From Actinomycetota bacterium (GTDB lineage Bacteria > Actinomycetota > Actinomycetes > S36-B12 > CAIYMF01), in NCBI GenBank assembly GCA_026393115.1, contig JAPLAU010000032.1, positions 62,001-126,000 of the forward strand: 64,000 bases of DNA. The letters run 5' to 3'. The notes under the pieces are model-generated. The model was not told the DNA's origin. It made no database searches and worked only from the letters and a program-made list of their open reading frames with translations. Positions 25,131 through 33,236 of this stretch are shown piece after piece. Position 1 is the stretch's first letter, and each line of letters opens with the position of its first letter. The translations under genes were made by a program, and so were the position numbers.

Positions 25131-25760
25131 GTGACCACGAATGCGAGCCCCGCACAGTTCCCTGACTCAAGTGACGCTCCTTCACGCGAGCAGGCAGTCG
25201 AGAAAGTAATTGCCGGCCAATTGCGTGAATTACGGGGCCGTCGCGGATGGTCCCTTGCGCGGCTTGCTGACGAAACTGGGCTGAGCAAAGGAATGCTCTC
25301 CAAGATCGAAAATGCGTTGACGGCACCGAGTTTGAATACCTTGGTCCGCCTTGCCGAAGCGCTTGACGCCCCGGTCACGGCCTTCTTCCGCGGACTTGTC
25401 GAGGAGACCGACGTTCTGCTGGTCAAGGCAGGGCGGGGACTCGAACTGAGCCCGCGCAGTGCTGCCGGGCACCGCTACCAATTGTTGGGCGCTACTCGCG
25501 GTCCGCATCAGATGATGGAACCGATGCTGGTGACTCTGATGGAACGGAGTGAGGTTTTCCCTCTCTACCAACATGCTGGAACTGAGTTCCTCTTCATGAT
25601 CAGTGGAGAAATGCACTACGGCGTTGGTGGCTCGGAATACCTACTCGAGCCGGGTGATTCATTGCAGTTCGACGGTGAGGCGCCCCACGGACCACGCACC
25701 TTGGTCACTATGCCTGTTCAGTTCCTTTCAGTGAAGGCCTATGGCCATGGGAATAGGTAG
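25131..25760 (+). CDS. XRE-type helix-turn-helix regulator with C-terminal cupin domain
   Basis: A 209-residue regulator. The HTH is at about residues 28-80 (LRELRGRRGWSLARLADETGLSKGMLSKIE). The cupin follows (LYQHAGTEFLFMISGEMHYGV, then LEPGDSLQFDGEAPHGP), with a near-complete set of metal or ligand-binding residues. Proteins of this design often govern catabolism of small amines and sense a pathway compound. It sits inside the operon between the mgs and mgd sets, so it probably controls it. GTG 25131 lies 11 bases after mgsC. The next gene starts 8 bases after its stop. Confidence 0.9.
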   Translation: MTTNASPAQFPDSSDAPSREQAVEKVIAGQLRELRGRRGWSLARLADETGLSKGMLSKIENALTAPSLNTLVRLAEALDAPVTAFFRGLVEETDVLLVKAGRGLELSPRSAAGHRYQLLGATRGPHQMMEPMLVTLMERSEVFPLYQHAGTEFLFMISGEMHYGVGGSEYLLEPGDSLQFDGEAPHGPRTLVTMPVQFLSVKAYGHGNR

Positions 25761-25767
25761 GTCATCG

Positions 25768-27066
25768 ATGGCTCAGACTGCTACGACCACTGGTGGTCGA
25801 GCTCGTACACGCGGCCGCGCGGCCCGCTATTCGGCATTCGATATCGTCCGCCGGGGTGTCACTCACTCAGAGTGGCCGCGTAGTTTCAACGAGCACGAAC
25901 TGCGCACGACGTATGACGTTGTCATCGTTGGTGCCGGTGTGCACGGATTGGCATGTGCGTACTACCTCGCGGTCAATCACGGAATCACCAATGTGGCGGT
26001 GCTCGAGAAGTCGTACATGGGGGGTGGGGGTTCGGGTCGCAACACGGCCATCATCCGGTCGAACTATCTGACCCCCGAGGGTGTTCGCTTCTACGACCGT
26101 TCTGTGAAGTTGTACGAGAAGCTCTCAGTTGACCTGAACTACAACGTGATGTTCTCGCAGCGTGGACACCTCACCCTCGCGCACAATGATGCGTCATTGC
26201 GCACCATGAATTGGCGTGCCGAGGTCAATAAGTTGCAGGGCATCGACAGTTCGGTCATCGATGCCAAAGAGGTGGGCCGGATTGTGCCCTACCTTGACGT
26301 ATCGGCAGATACGCGTTACCCGATTCTTGGCGCGCTCTACCATCCCCCTGGCGGCATCATCCGCCACGACGCGGTCAACTGGGGCTATGCGCGCGCCGCG
26401 ACTCACCTCGGCGTCGAGATCCATCAGCAGACTGAAGTTCTGGGCATCGAAACCGCTGGCGGCAAAGTCACAGGGGTGCGTACGAGTCGCGGAAACATCT
26501 CTACCTCGATGGTGATTAACTGCACGGCCGGCTGGGCTTCCACAATCTCTGACATGGTCGACGTCAAGATGCCGCTGGTCACTCACCCGCTCCAGGCCGC
26601 GGTCACCGAGCCGGTCAAGGTGTTCCTGTCAGCAGTGATCGTGTCGGGCTCACTGCACGTCTACGTCAGTCAAACTGATCGTGGCGAACTGGTCTTCGGT
26701 GCCAGTGTTGATCCGTACCCCTCGTACTCGATGCGTGGATCACTTGAGTTCACCGAGGGTCTGGCGGCTCACATCCTTGAATTGATCCCCTCGATCAGTT
26801 CGCTGAAGTTGTTGCGTCAGTGGGCGGGCTTGTGCGACATGACTCCGGACTACTCGCCAATCATGGGAGTCACCCCCGTCGAAGGTTTTCTCGTGGATGT
26901 CGGCTGGGGTACGTACGGATTCAAAGCGGGACCTGTTGCCGGAGAGCAGATGGCGCAACTCATCGCCACTGGGCGCACCCCGGATCTCATCGCCGCCTTC
27001 GACCTTGCTCGTTTCGCCGACGGACGTCTCGTCGGCGAAAAGGGCGCAGCCTCTGTCGGGCACTGA
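25768..27066 (+). CDS. mgdA: Sarcosine oxidase beta-like FAD subunit, probable N-methylglutamate dehydrogenase subunit A
   Basis: A 432-residue FAD amine oxidoreductase of the SoxB type. Near the N-terminus it has ARYSAFDIVRRGVTHSEWPR, then the FAD fold YDVVIVGAGVHGLACAYYLA and GGGGSGRNTAIIRSNYL, and the C-terminal GWGTYGFKAGPVAGEQMA where FAD contacts lie. It would hold the flavin and oxidise the N-methyl group. ATG 25768 was preferred to the ATG at 25741, which overlaps the regulator. Beta subunits also occur in true sarcosine oxidase; the neighbouring mgs and gmaS genes favour N-methylglutamate as substrate. Confidence 0.88.
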   Translation: MAQTATTTGGRARTRGRAARYSAFDIVRRGVTHSEWPRSFNEHELRTTYDVVIVGAGVHGLACAYYLAVNHGITNVAVLEKSYMGGGGSGRNTAIIRSNYLTPEGVRFYDRSVKLYEKLSVDLNYNVMFSQRGHLTLAHNDASLRTMNWRAEVNKLQGIDSSVIDAKEVGRIVPYLDVSADTRYPILGALYHPPGGIIRHDAVNWGYARAATHLGVEIHQQTEVLGIETAGGKVTGVRTSRGNISTSMVINCTAGWASTISDMVDVKMPLVTHPLQAAVTEPVKVFLSAVIVSGSLHVYVSQTDRGELVFGASVDPYPSYSMRGSLEFTEGLAAHILELIPSISSLKLLRQWAGLCDMTPDYSPIMGVTPVEGFLVDVGWGTYGFKAGPVAGEQMAQLIATGRTPDLIAAFDLARFADGRLVGEKGAASVGH

Positions 27067-27079
27067 ATCGGAGTTTGAA

Positions 27080-27373
27080 ATGTTACTGATTGATTGCCCT
27101 TACTGTGGTCCGCGTAACAGCACCGAGTTTCGGCACGCCGGCGAGGCCGGCAAGTCCCGTGACCTCGCGAGCGCAACGCCGGCGCAGTGGCGTCGCTATC
27201 TCTACGAGTATGACAACCCGCTGGGTTGGGTTCGCGAGTCCTGGTTTCACAGCGCGGGCTGTCGTCGCTACCTCAGTTCCGAGCGACACACGGGTACCAA
27301 CGAAGTGCGCTGGGTGGTGCCATTCGGCACAGCGGCGCCGAGTTCCACAACTGACGAGGAGACGAGCCGATGA
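27080..27373 (+). CDS. mgdB: Sarcosine oxidase delta-like zinc subunit, probable N-methylglutamate dehydrogenase subunit B
   Basis: A 97-residue protein that starts MLLIDCPYCGPRNSTEF and has WFHSAGCRRYLSSERHT in its second half, the paired CxxC and His/Cys pattern of the SoxD zinc subunit. It is required for assembly of heterotetrameric enzymes of this group. Its stop overlaps the start of the alpha subunit by four bases (ATGA at 27370-27373). An upstream extension of the same frame to 26897 overlaps mgdA and is not real. Confidence 0.88.
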   Translation: MLLIDCPYCGPRNSTEFRHAGEAGKSRDLASATPAQWRRYLYEYDNPLGWVRESWFHSAGCRRYLSSERHTGTNEVRWVVPFGTAAPSSTTDEETSR

Positions 27374-30171
27374 GCCCGTCGGAACACTGGCGAATCGAAC
27401 GCCAGCCAGGTGAAGTCATTGACCGCAGCCAGCCGATCAATTTCACCTGGAATGGCTCGCCCGTCACTGGGTACTCCGGCGACACCATCGTGTCGGCGCT
27501 GATGGCATCTGGGGTGCGGGTGATGTCGCGCAGTTTCAAGTACCACCGTCCGCGGGGTGTTGTCACGGCCACGTACTTCGATCCCAACTGCTCGTTTCAG
27601 GTCGGCGACGAACCGAACGTTCGTGCCGCACACCGACAGGTTCGCGAAGGTGACGTTGTCCGTGCCCAAAATGCGTGGCCGTCGCTGAGCTTCGATGTTC
27701 GCGCCGCGAACCAGCTAGTAGGTCGATTTCTCGGCCCGGGCTTTTACTACAAGACATTTATCAGGCCGCAGACACTGTGGCCGCTCTACCAAAAAGTGCT
27801 CTCGCGGTTTTCACCTGGCGGCGAACCGCCACCCATCGGGACACCTCACGAGATTTTCGACAAACGCTTCGCGCATCCCGACGTACTTGTCGCCGGTGGG
27901 GGTCCAGCCGGTATGGCGGCGGCGCTGGGGGCGGCCCGATCGGGTGCCAGTGTGATGCTGGTCGAGGAGGAGTACGAACTGGGAGGGCACCTTCGTTATG
28001 GTGGCGTCGAATCACTCGCAGCGCTCGCCTCTCTGCGTGCCGAGGTCGCCAGTTTCGACAACATCGAAGTGCTCACCGACTCGGTGGTGCTCGGGCGTTA
28101 CGACGACAACTGGGTCGGCATCGTGCAGCGCAGCGGAATGTGGGCCAAGGAGCGCCTGATCAAGGCGCGAGTTGGCACCCTGGTGGTAGCCGCGGGCCTG
28201 ATCGAACGCCCGTACGTCTTCGAGGGAAACGATTTGCCGGGGGTGATGCTAGCTACTGCCGCGCTTCGCCTGACAGGTCTGCATGCCGTCAAGCCGGGTA
28301 CCACGGCTGTAGTCTTCACCGCCAACTCAACTGGCGACGAGGCGGTGGCAAGGCTTCGTTCCGCTGGTGTTCAGATTGCTCGAGTCCTTGACGCACGCAA
28401 GGGCGATGACGTGGTTCGGGCCCTTGGCCGTGGCAAGGTCACTGGCGTCGAGGCGGGCGATGGATCAACGACAGAGGCTGATCTTCTTGTCACCGCTACC
28501 GGCTGGACCGCCCCGACAAGCCTGCTCAACATGGCCGGTGATCGCCCAATCTGGAACCCGCAAGCAGCGCGGTTCACACCCAGTGAACTCATTGATATCC
28601 GGGTGATGGCGACGGGGGGAATCGTCGGCGATGGCAGCACCGCTGAACTGGTCGCGCATGGTCGTGCAGTTGGTTCAGAAGCTGCGGCGAGGGCTCGTGG
28701 AGAGGTGCCGCAGAGTGTGGCTGCATTGACTCCCTATCCACACCCAGCGCTCTTCCAAAGCACCACCGTTGGCTTTGTCGATTTCTCTGAGGACGTCAAG
28801 AGCAAGGACATCGTTTCTGCTGCCAGAGAGGGCTACGACTCGTCAGAGCTGGCCAAGCGTTTTACCACCTCAGGGATGGGGCCCGCGCAAGGAAAACTCG
28901 AGATGGTCAACACGATGGCGGTTCTTGCCGAGGCGACGGACCGCGATTTTGAGAGCACCGGTACCACGGTGTGGCGTCCTCCGTATGCGCCGATCAGCCT
29001 CGGTGCATTGGCAGGTCGTGCCTTTGAACCCGAGCGGATCTCGCCGATTCAGTCGTGGCACAACGAGCACGGGGCAAAGAATATGGTTGCCGGTCAATGG
29101 ATTCGGCCAGAGCACTACGGTAACCCTGCGGCCGAGGCGGCCAATGTTCGTTCTCGCGTGGGGATCATCGATCTGAGCCCTCTGGGCAAACTTGACTTAC
29201 GCGGGCCCGATGTCGTCAAACTGCTCAACCTCGTGTACACCAACTCCTGGGACAACCTCGCCATCGGTTCAGTGCGATACGGCGTGATGTGCGCCGAGGA
29301 TGGCGTGGTGATGGACGATGGTGTGACGGGCCGACTCGGTGCCGACCACTACCTGATGACCACGACCTCTTCTGGTGCCGGCAATGTCTGGGACTGGCTT
29401 GAGATGTGGCTGCAGACAGTGCATCGGGAGTGGCAGGTCACGATCACGCCGGTGACCACCGCGCTGGTCAGTATCAACATTGCCGGCCCTCACTCGCGCG
29501 AGTTGCTCAGCCGGGTCACCGACATCGATCTCGACCCCGCCTCGTTCGGGTATCTGAAGGTGCGAACGGGAAGCGTCGCCGGAATTGACGACTGCATCGT
29601 CTGGCGCATCGGATTCACCGGCGAACTCAGTTTTGAGATCCACGTTCCGGCTTCATACGGACTTCACGTCTGGCAGGCCCTGCTTGAGGCAGGTAAGGAT
29701 CTGGGTGTTGCTGCATTCGGAGTTGAGGCACAGCGCATCCTTCGACTGGAGAAGGGCCACCTGATCGTGGGGCAAGACACCGATGGCCTCACACTCGCGT
29801 ATCAGGCCGGACTTGGTGGTCTGGTGAAACTTGGGAAGGACGATTTCTCGGGCAAACCCGAGCTCGTGCTGCAAGAGGCGCGTGCAGGTGACCACTCGCA
29901 TCTGGTCGCCATTGAGACCGTCGATCCAATGCTGGTTCCTCCGGAGGCAAGTCAAATCGTTGTCAATGGCAATGACATTGTCGGTCGAGTTACTTCAAGC
30001 AGAATGTCGCCGACACTCCATCGTTCGGTCTGCCTCGCGCACGTGCCGGCAGATCTCGCAGCACCGGGTTCGCGCCTGACGATTGTGCTGACCAATGGCG
30101 ATCGCGCCGAAGCGGTGGTGCGCGAGAATCTGGCGTTCGTCGATCCTGAGGGGGTGCGTCTTCGTGGCTGA
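27370..30171 (+). CDS. mgdC: Sarcosine oxidase alpha-like subunit, probable N-methylglutamate dehydrogenase subunit C
   Basis: A 933-residue subunit with the full SoxA layout. An N-terminal ferredoxin-like domain (about residues 20-100: FTWNGSPVTGYSGDTIVSAL, SRSFKYHRPRG) is followed by a dinucleotide-binding domain (VLVAGGGPAGMAAALGAARS, about residues 175-200). A C-terminal GcvT-type folate domain starts near residue 560 (VRSRVGIIDLSPLGKLDLRG), followed by GELSFEIHVPASYG. The GcvT domain transfers the released one-carbon unit to tetrahydrofolate. The start overlaps mgdB and the stop overlaps mgdD, marking tight co-expression. Length is near the ~965-1000 residues usual for SoxA. Confidence 0.9.
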   Translation: MSPSEHWRIERQPGEVIDRSQPINFTWNGSPVTGYSGDTIVSALMASGVRVMSRSFKYHRPRGVVTATYFDPNCSFQVGDEPNVRAAHRQVREGDVVRAQNAWPSLSFDVRAANQLVGRFLGPGFYYKTFIRPQTLWPLYQKVLSRFSPGGEPPPIGTPHEIFDKRFAHPDVLVAGGGPAGMAAALGAARSGASVMLVEEEYELGGHLRYGGVESLAALASLRAEVASFDNIEVLTDSVVLGRYDDNWVGIVQRSGMWAKERLIKARVGTLVVAAGLIERPYVFEGNDLPGVMLATAALRLTGLHAVKPGTTAVVFTANSTGDEAVARLRSAGVQIARVLDARKGDDVVRALGRGKVTGVEAGDGSTTEADLLVTATGWTAPTSLLNMAGDRPIWNPQAARFTPSELIDIRVMATGGIVGDGSTAELVAHGRAVGSEAAARARGEVPQSVAALTPYPHPALFQSTTVGFVDFSEDVKSKDIVSAAREGYDSSELAKRFTTSGMGPAQGKLEMVNTMAVLAEATDRDFESTGTTVWRPPYAPISLGALAGRAFEPERISPIQSWHNEHGAKNMVAGQWIRPEHYGNPAAEAANVRSRVGIIDLSPLGKLDLRGPDVVKLLNLVYTNSWDNLAIGSVRYGVMCAEDGVVMDDGVTGRLGADHYLMTTTSSGAGNVWDWLEMWLQTVHREWQVTITPVTTALVSINIAGPHSRELLSRVTDIDLDPASFGYLKVRTGSVAGIDDCIVWRIGFTGELSFEIHVPASYGLHVWQALLEAGKDLGVAAFGVEAQRILRLEKGHLIVGQDTDGLTLAYQAGLGGLVKLGKDDFSGKPELVLQEARAGDHSHLVAIETVDPMLVPPEASQIVVNGNDIVGRVTSSRMSPTLHRSVCLAHVPADLAAPGSRLTIVLTNGDRAEAVVRENLAFVDPEGVRLRG

Positions 30172-30787
30172 GTCATCGTTGTGGGCAATGCCAATCGCGC
30201 GCAGCCCGATCGACTTCGACGGTCCGCATCAGGTGGTCGACGGATGGGAGGTTTCGACGCGCACCTCCGATTCGGCGTTGACAATCGCCGACGAGAGTCA
30301 CCTCACCAAAGTGGTGATTCGGGTCACCGATGGCCACTCGCTGGCTGGCGCGCTACCTCCCACTGGGCGAGCCGTCCGTGTCGCAGCGACACTGCAGGTT
30401 GGATCAGGCCCGAACGAGTGGTACCTCTTCGCCGCTGGCGAGACCCCCGATTCACTCGTTGCCGAACTTGAATTCGAGTGCGTCGGTGCATTTGCGTCGT
30501 GGGTTGATATCACTCACGGACGTGCTCTGATGCGCATCACCGGTGTCGACGCCCCTCGCCTCCTCGCGTCGCACTGTGCGGTGAATCTTGCCGACTCGGT
30601 GACTCCCAATGGGTCTGCATTCCGAACCTCGATAGCCGGAGTCAACGCCGACTTCATCCGCGATGATCGTGAAGGCGTGCTCTCATATCTGGTTCACTGT
30701 GAGCGGTCGTCAGGCCAGTACCTCTTCGGTGTGCTCGTTGACGCCGGAGTCGAATACCGAATCGATCCAGTGGGGATAGCGCGCTAG
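30164..30787 (+). CDS. mgdD: Sarcosine oxidase gamma-like subunit, probable N-methylglutamate dehydrogenase subunit D
   Basis: A 207-residue protein of the SoxG type. Recognisable parts are the middle GPNEWYLFA segment, ASWVDITHGRALMRITGVDA and the C-terminal YLFGVLVDAGVEYRID. The gamma subunit is the least conserved of the four and contributes to the tetramer near the alpha folate domain. GTG 30164 overlaps the mgdC stop by eight bases; the frame is open upstream to 30095, but only within mgdC. It completes the four-subunit set in the order beta, delta, alpha, gamma. Confidence 0.85.
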   Translation: MAESSLWAMPIARSPIDFDGPHQVVDGWEVSTRTSDSALTIADESHLTKVVIRVTDGHSLAGALPPTGRAVRVAATLQVGSGPNEWYLFAAGETPDSLVAELEFECVGAFASWVDITHGRALMRITGVDAPRLLASHCAVNLADSVTPNGSAFRTSIAGVNADFIRDDREGVLSYLVHCERSSGQYLFGVLVDAGVEYRIDPVGIAR

Positions 30788-30808
30788 TTCACACACGAAT
30801 GGAGTGCA

Positions 30809-31279
30809 GTGTTTCGTCGAGGAAACAGGGCCGATCCTCAGCCCACTGAGCACGTGTCAGTTCTACTTGCGTCCAGCGGTGGCGAGTTTCGCCCAGAGTC
30901 GATCCAATCGTGCGCCCAGTTAGCTAACCGGGGAGTCGTCGGAGTTCTCATCATTGCCCGCATTCATGGGTCATCCTTGGGCCTACCCAACCCGGGTTTG
31001 TTGCCGACCAGGAAAGAGCGCGAAACGGCTCAGAATCGAGTGGAGTCGGCGATCGAGGAACTGCGCCGGCTGGGTGTACCAGCAGATGGCCAAATCATGA
31101 TGACCCGAAATATCGCGTCGAGTATTTCTCGTGTCGCCAAGGCACGAACGGCTGATAACGTCGTGGTCGAGACGCCCACACAAGGGTTCGTGCGGGGCTT
31201 GCTGGAAGGAAACTTCGAATCGGCTATTCGCCGCAAGTTACGCGGGCTCGCTGTCGTGTCGAGCGCTCCTCGCTGCTAG
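30809..31279 (+). CDS. UspA-like small protein
   Basis: A 156-residue protein that follows mgdD after 21 bases in the same direction. It has a Rossmann-like pattern (VSVLLASSGG, CAQLANRGVVGVLIIARIHG, RVESAIEELRRLGVPADGQI, ISRVAKARTADNVVVETP, FESAIRRKLRGLAVV) resembling universal stress proteins, in which a C-terminal GxxG...S/V pattern binds ATP; that motif is weak here. Its position between the dehydrogenase and the permease suggests it belongs to the operon. GTG 30809 is the likely start. Confidence 0.6.
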   Translation: MFRRGNRADPQPTEHVSVLLASSGGEFRPESIQSCAQLANRGVVGVLIIARIHGSSLGLPNPGLLPTRKERETAQNRVESAIEELRRLGVPADGQIMMTRNIASSISRVAKARTADNVVVETPTQGFVRGLLEGNFESAIRRKLRGLAVVSSAPRC

Positions 31280-31351
31280 GTAACTTTTCGCGGTGTCAGG
31301 TATGGCCAGTGCCCTTCTCGACTTCGTTGCTCAGCACGTCTTGGAGGCATA

Positions 31352-32827
31352 GTGGCCACTGACAGTCATCCTGTAGTGGCGATCGGAATTCCCAAGTCAA
31401 CGAACTGGTGGGGCGCGTTCGTCATCGGCCTGGCCGGCACCATCCTGGTCACGGGTATCGCTCCCTTCGCCGTTCAGGGGATGGGTGCCGCTGCGATTTT
31501 CTGGATGGGTCTGAATACGGTTTTCGGTTTGGTGCTGTGTTTGTGCCTGGCCGAGATGGCAGTGATGTGGCCCGACCGTAATGGCGGTGTGCCCTCGTAT
31601 GCGCAGGCGTCGTTCGAGCCCTTACTCGGGCAGCGACGAGCACATTGGTTGGGTGGATTAGCCGGCTGGTCGTATTGGCTGGGCTGGTTTCCTGTGGCAC
31701 CGATCAACATGATTCTCGCCGCGTCGTACATAGTGGCGCTGTTCGCCTTGCCCACCGGGGGTAGCTTCGACCTGTTGCATGTGATCGGCGGAACGCCGAT
31801 TGACGGTACTGCGTTGATCATCGCGATCGTTGGCATTGTGCTGATGTACCTGCCAGCCCGCTTCGGTCTTAATCTTGGTGCTCGATTCGCGACCGTGCTC
31901 GGTATCTTGTCGCTGCTGCCATTGACGGCTCTGATCCTGATGCCGTTCGCGAAGCCGGGCAGCATCGACTGGAGCAACATCTCCGGGTTCAGTCTGCCCG
32001 AGGGTGTGAGTGGTTCTCCGGCGTTCTATCTCGGCTGGGTCTTTCCCATCACGTGGAGTGTCATCGCGATGGAGGCTGCTGCGTGCTACTTAGGTGAATG
32101 TCGCAATCCGGCGAAGGATGCCAAGATCGCGATGACCGCCGAAGGAATCTACGGTGCGTTCGTGTACATCATGACTCCGTTGGTGTTCATCGGGGTTCTC
32201 GGTACGACGATCGACTCGTATGACCCTTTGACTCTCTATACCGAATTCGCCAACAAACTCTTCGGTGACGCTCTGTGGGTGCAGTGGATCATCGGTATCC
32301 CGTTGATTCTCGCTCTGATGCTCAGCGTCCTCAACGCCATCATGGGCTGTGGCCGGTCGCTGTGGCAGGCCTCAGAGGACCGCGCTTTACCTGAATGGTT
32401 CGGCAAACTCAATGCTCATGGAGTTCCCGACCGCGCCATGGTGTTCAACGTGGTGTGCTCGGTGATCGTGGTATTCATGGGATCGCCTTTGGTCATCTAC
32501 ATCTTCTCGAACGCCGGATATTTGTTCGCCTGCGCGATCGCGCTGTTCGGCTACTTCGTCTATCGACAGATGCGACCCGACACTCCTCGCCCGTATCGAC
32601 TGCCGACGGTCATGAAATGGGTTGCGTTGGCGATCTTCATCTTCTGGGCGATTGTGTGGGCGTACGGAGGATGGAACGCACCGAGCATCGTCGTATCGCC
32701 GGAATCCGGTCCGGGCTTGTTCCTGCTCGGAATTGTGATCATGTTGGGCTACATCCCGATGCACCAGTGGCGACGTAGGAGTGATCGCAGAAAGGGCATC
32801 GACAGCGACGTGGCTGAGGCGTTGTAG
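31352..32827 (+). CDS. APC-superfamily amino acid/amine permease
   Basis: A 491-residue protein with about twelve hydrophobic segments. NWWGAFVIGLAGTILVTGIA, EMAVMWPDRNGGVPSYAQA and AMEAAACYLGECRNPAKDAK match the APC family, where the PxxGG stretch and the ExxxxxxE.K.P region are typical. Its place after mgdABCD makes an amine, methylated amino acid or glutamate derivative a plausible substrate; this is inference. GTG 31352 has GGAGG 6 bases upstream and shares its first base with the stop of a 16-codon open frame (31302-31352), which may be a coupled leader. Confidence 0.88.
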   Translation: MATDSHPVVAIGIPKSTNWWGAFVIGLAGTILVTGIAPFAVQGMGAAAIFWMGLNTVFGLVLCLCLAEMAVMWPDRNGGVPSYAQASFEPLLGQRRAHWLGGLAGWSYWLGWFPVAPINMILAASYIVALFALPTGGSFDLLHVIGGTPIDGTALIIAIVGIVLMYLPARFGLNLGARFATVLGILSLLPLTALILMPFAKPGSIDWSNISGFSLPEGVSGSPAFYLGWVFPITWSVIAMEAAACYLGECRNPAKDAKIAMTAEGIYGAFVYIMTPLVFIGVLGTTIDSYDPLTLYTEFANKLFGDALWVQWIIGIPLILALMLSVLNAIMGCGRSLWQASEDRALPEWFGKLNAHGVPDRAMVFNVVCSVIVVFMGSPLVIYIFSNAGYLFACAIALFGYFVYRQMRPDTPRPYRLPTVMKWVALAIFIFWAIVWAYGGWNAPSIVVSPESGPGLFLLGIVIMLGYIPMHQWRRRSDRRKGIDSDVAEAL

Positions 32828-32864
32828 TCGGCACGTTCGGAACACCACAGACGCGTTGACGCTG

Positions 32865-33236
32865 ATGTGCCTGATGGTGGGTCGGCTGTCGCGGTTCGGC
32901 CTGCACAAAGCCACCATGCTGGTTCCGATCATGGTCGCGTGGCCGATCATCTCCCCACCCTTCTGGGGACCGCAGGAGGTTGTAGACCGCACTAACACCA
33001 CCTACTTGGGCTGGATGGCGGCGGTCTTCCTCGTAGGAACCTTGTTCCCGGTCATCGTGATTCCGTTGCTGATGCGCAAGCGCACACCACCGAAGTTGCT
33101 GACGTACACGCGCCGCGAGGCAATTCCGTACACGGCGACGATCACCAACCGGGTCTCACCAGGTCGCGGTGGCCGTCAGGTCAACGATGGTCGAGCGTGG
33201 AAGTTTCACCGTGATGGTGCGCAATATGGCGCCTGA
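32865..33236 (+). pseudogene. Possible remnant of a transporter C-terminus
   Basis: An open frame of about 123 residues starting 37 bases after the permease stop, with no good ribosome-binding site. It holds two hydrophobic stretches (ATMLVPIMVAWPIISPPFWG and YLGWMAAVFLVGTLFPVIVI, then PLLMRKRTPPK), like the last two helices and cytoplasmic tail of a permease. After about residue 85 the sequence becomes Arg/Gly-rich and runs 81 bases into the convergent heparinase-like gene. It may be a decayed second permease or a small membrane protein; I cannot decide. Confidence 0.35.

Noticed and set aside
25768-30787. Plain heterotetrameric sarcosine oxidase for creatinine or betaine breakdown
   Set aside because: Not excluded, but the facing GMAS-like gene and the three mgs-type genes in the same operon fit the N-methylglutamate route better; no betaine or creatinine genes are present.
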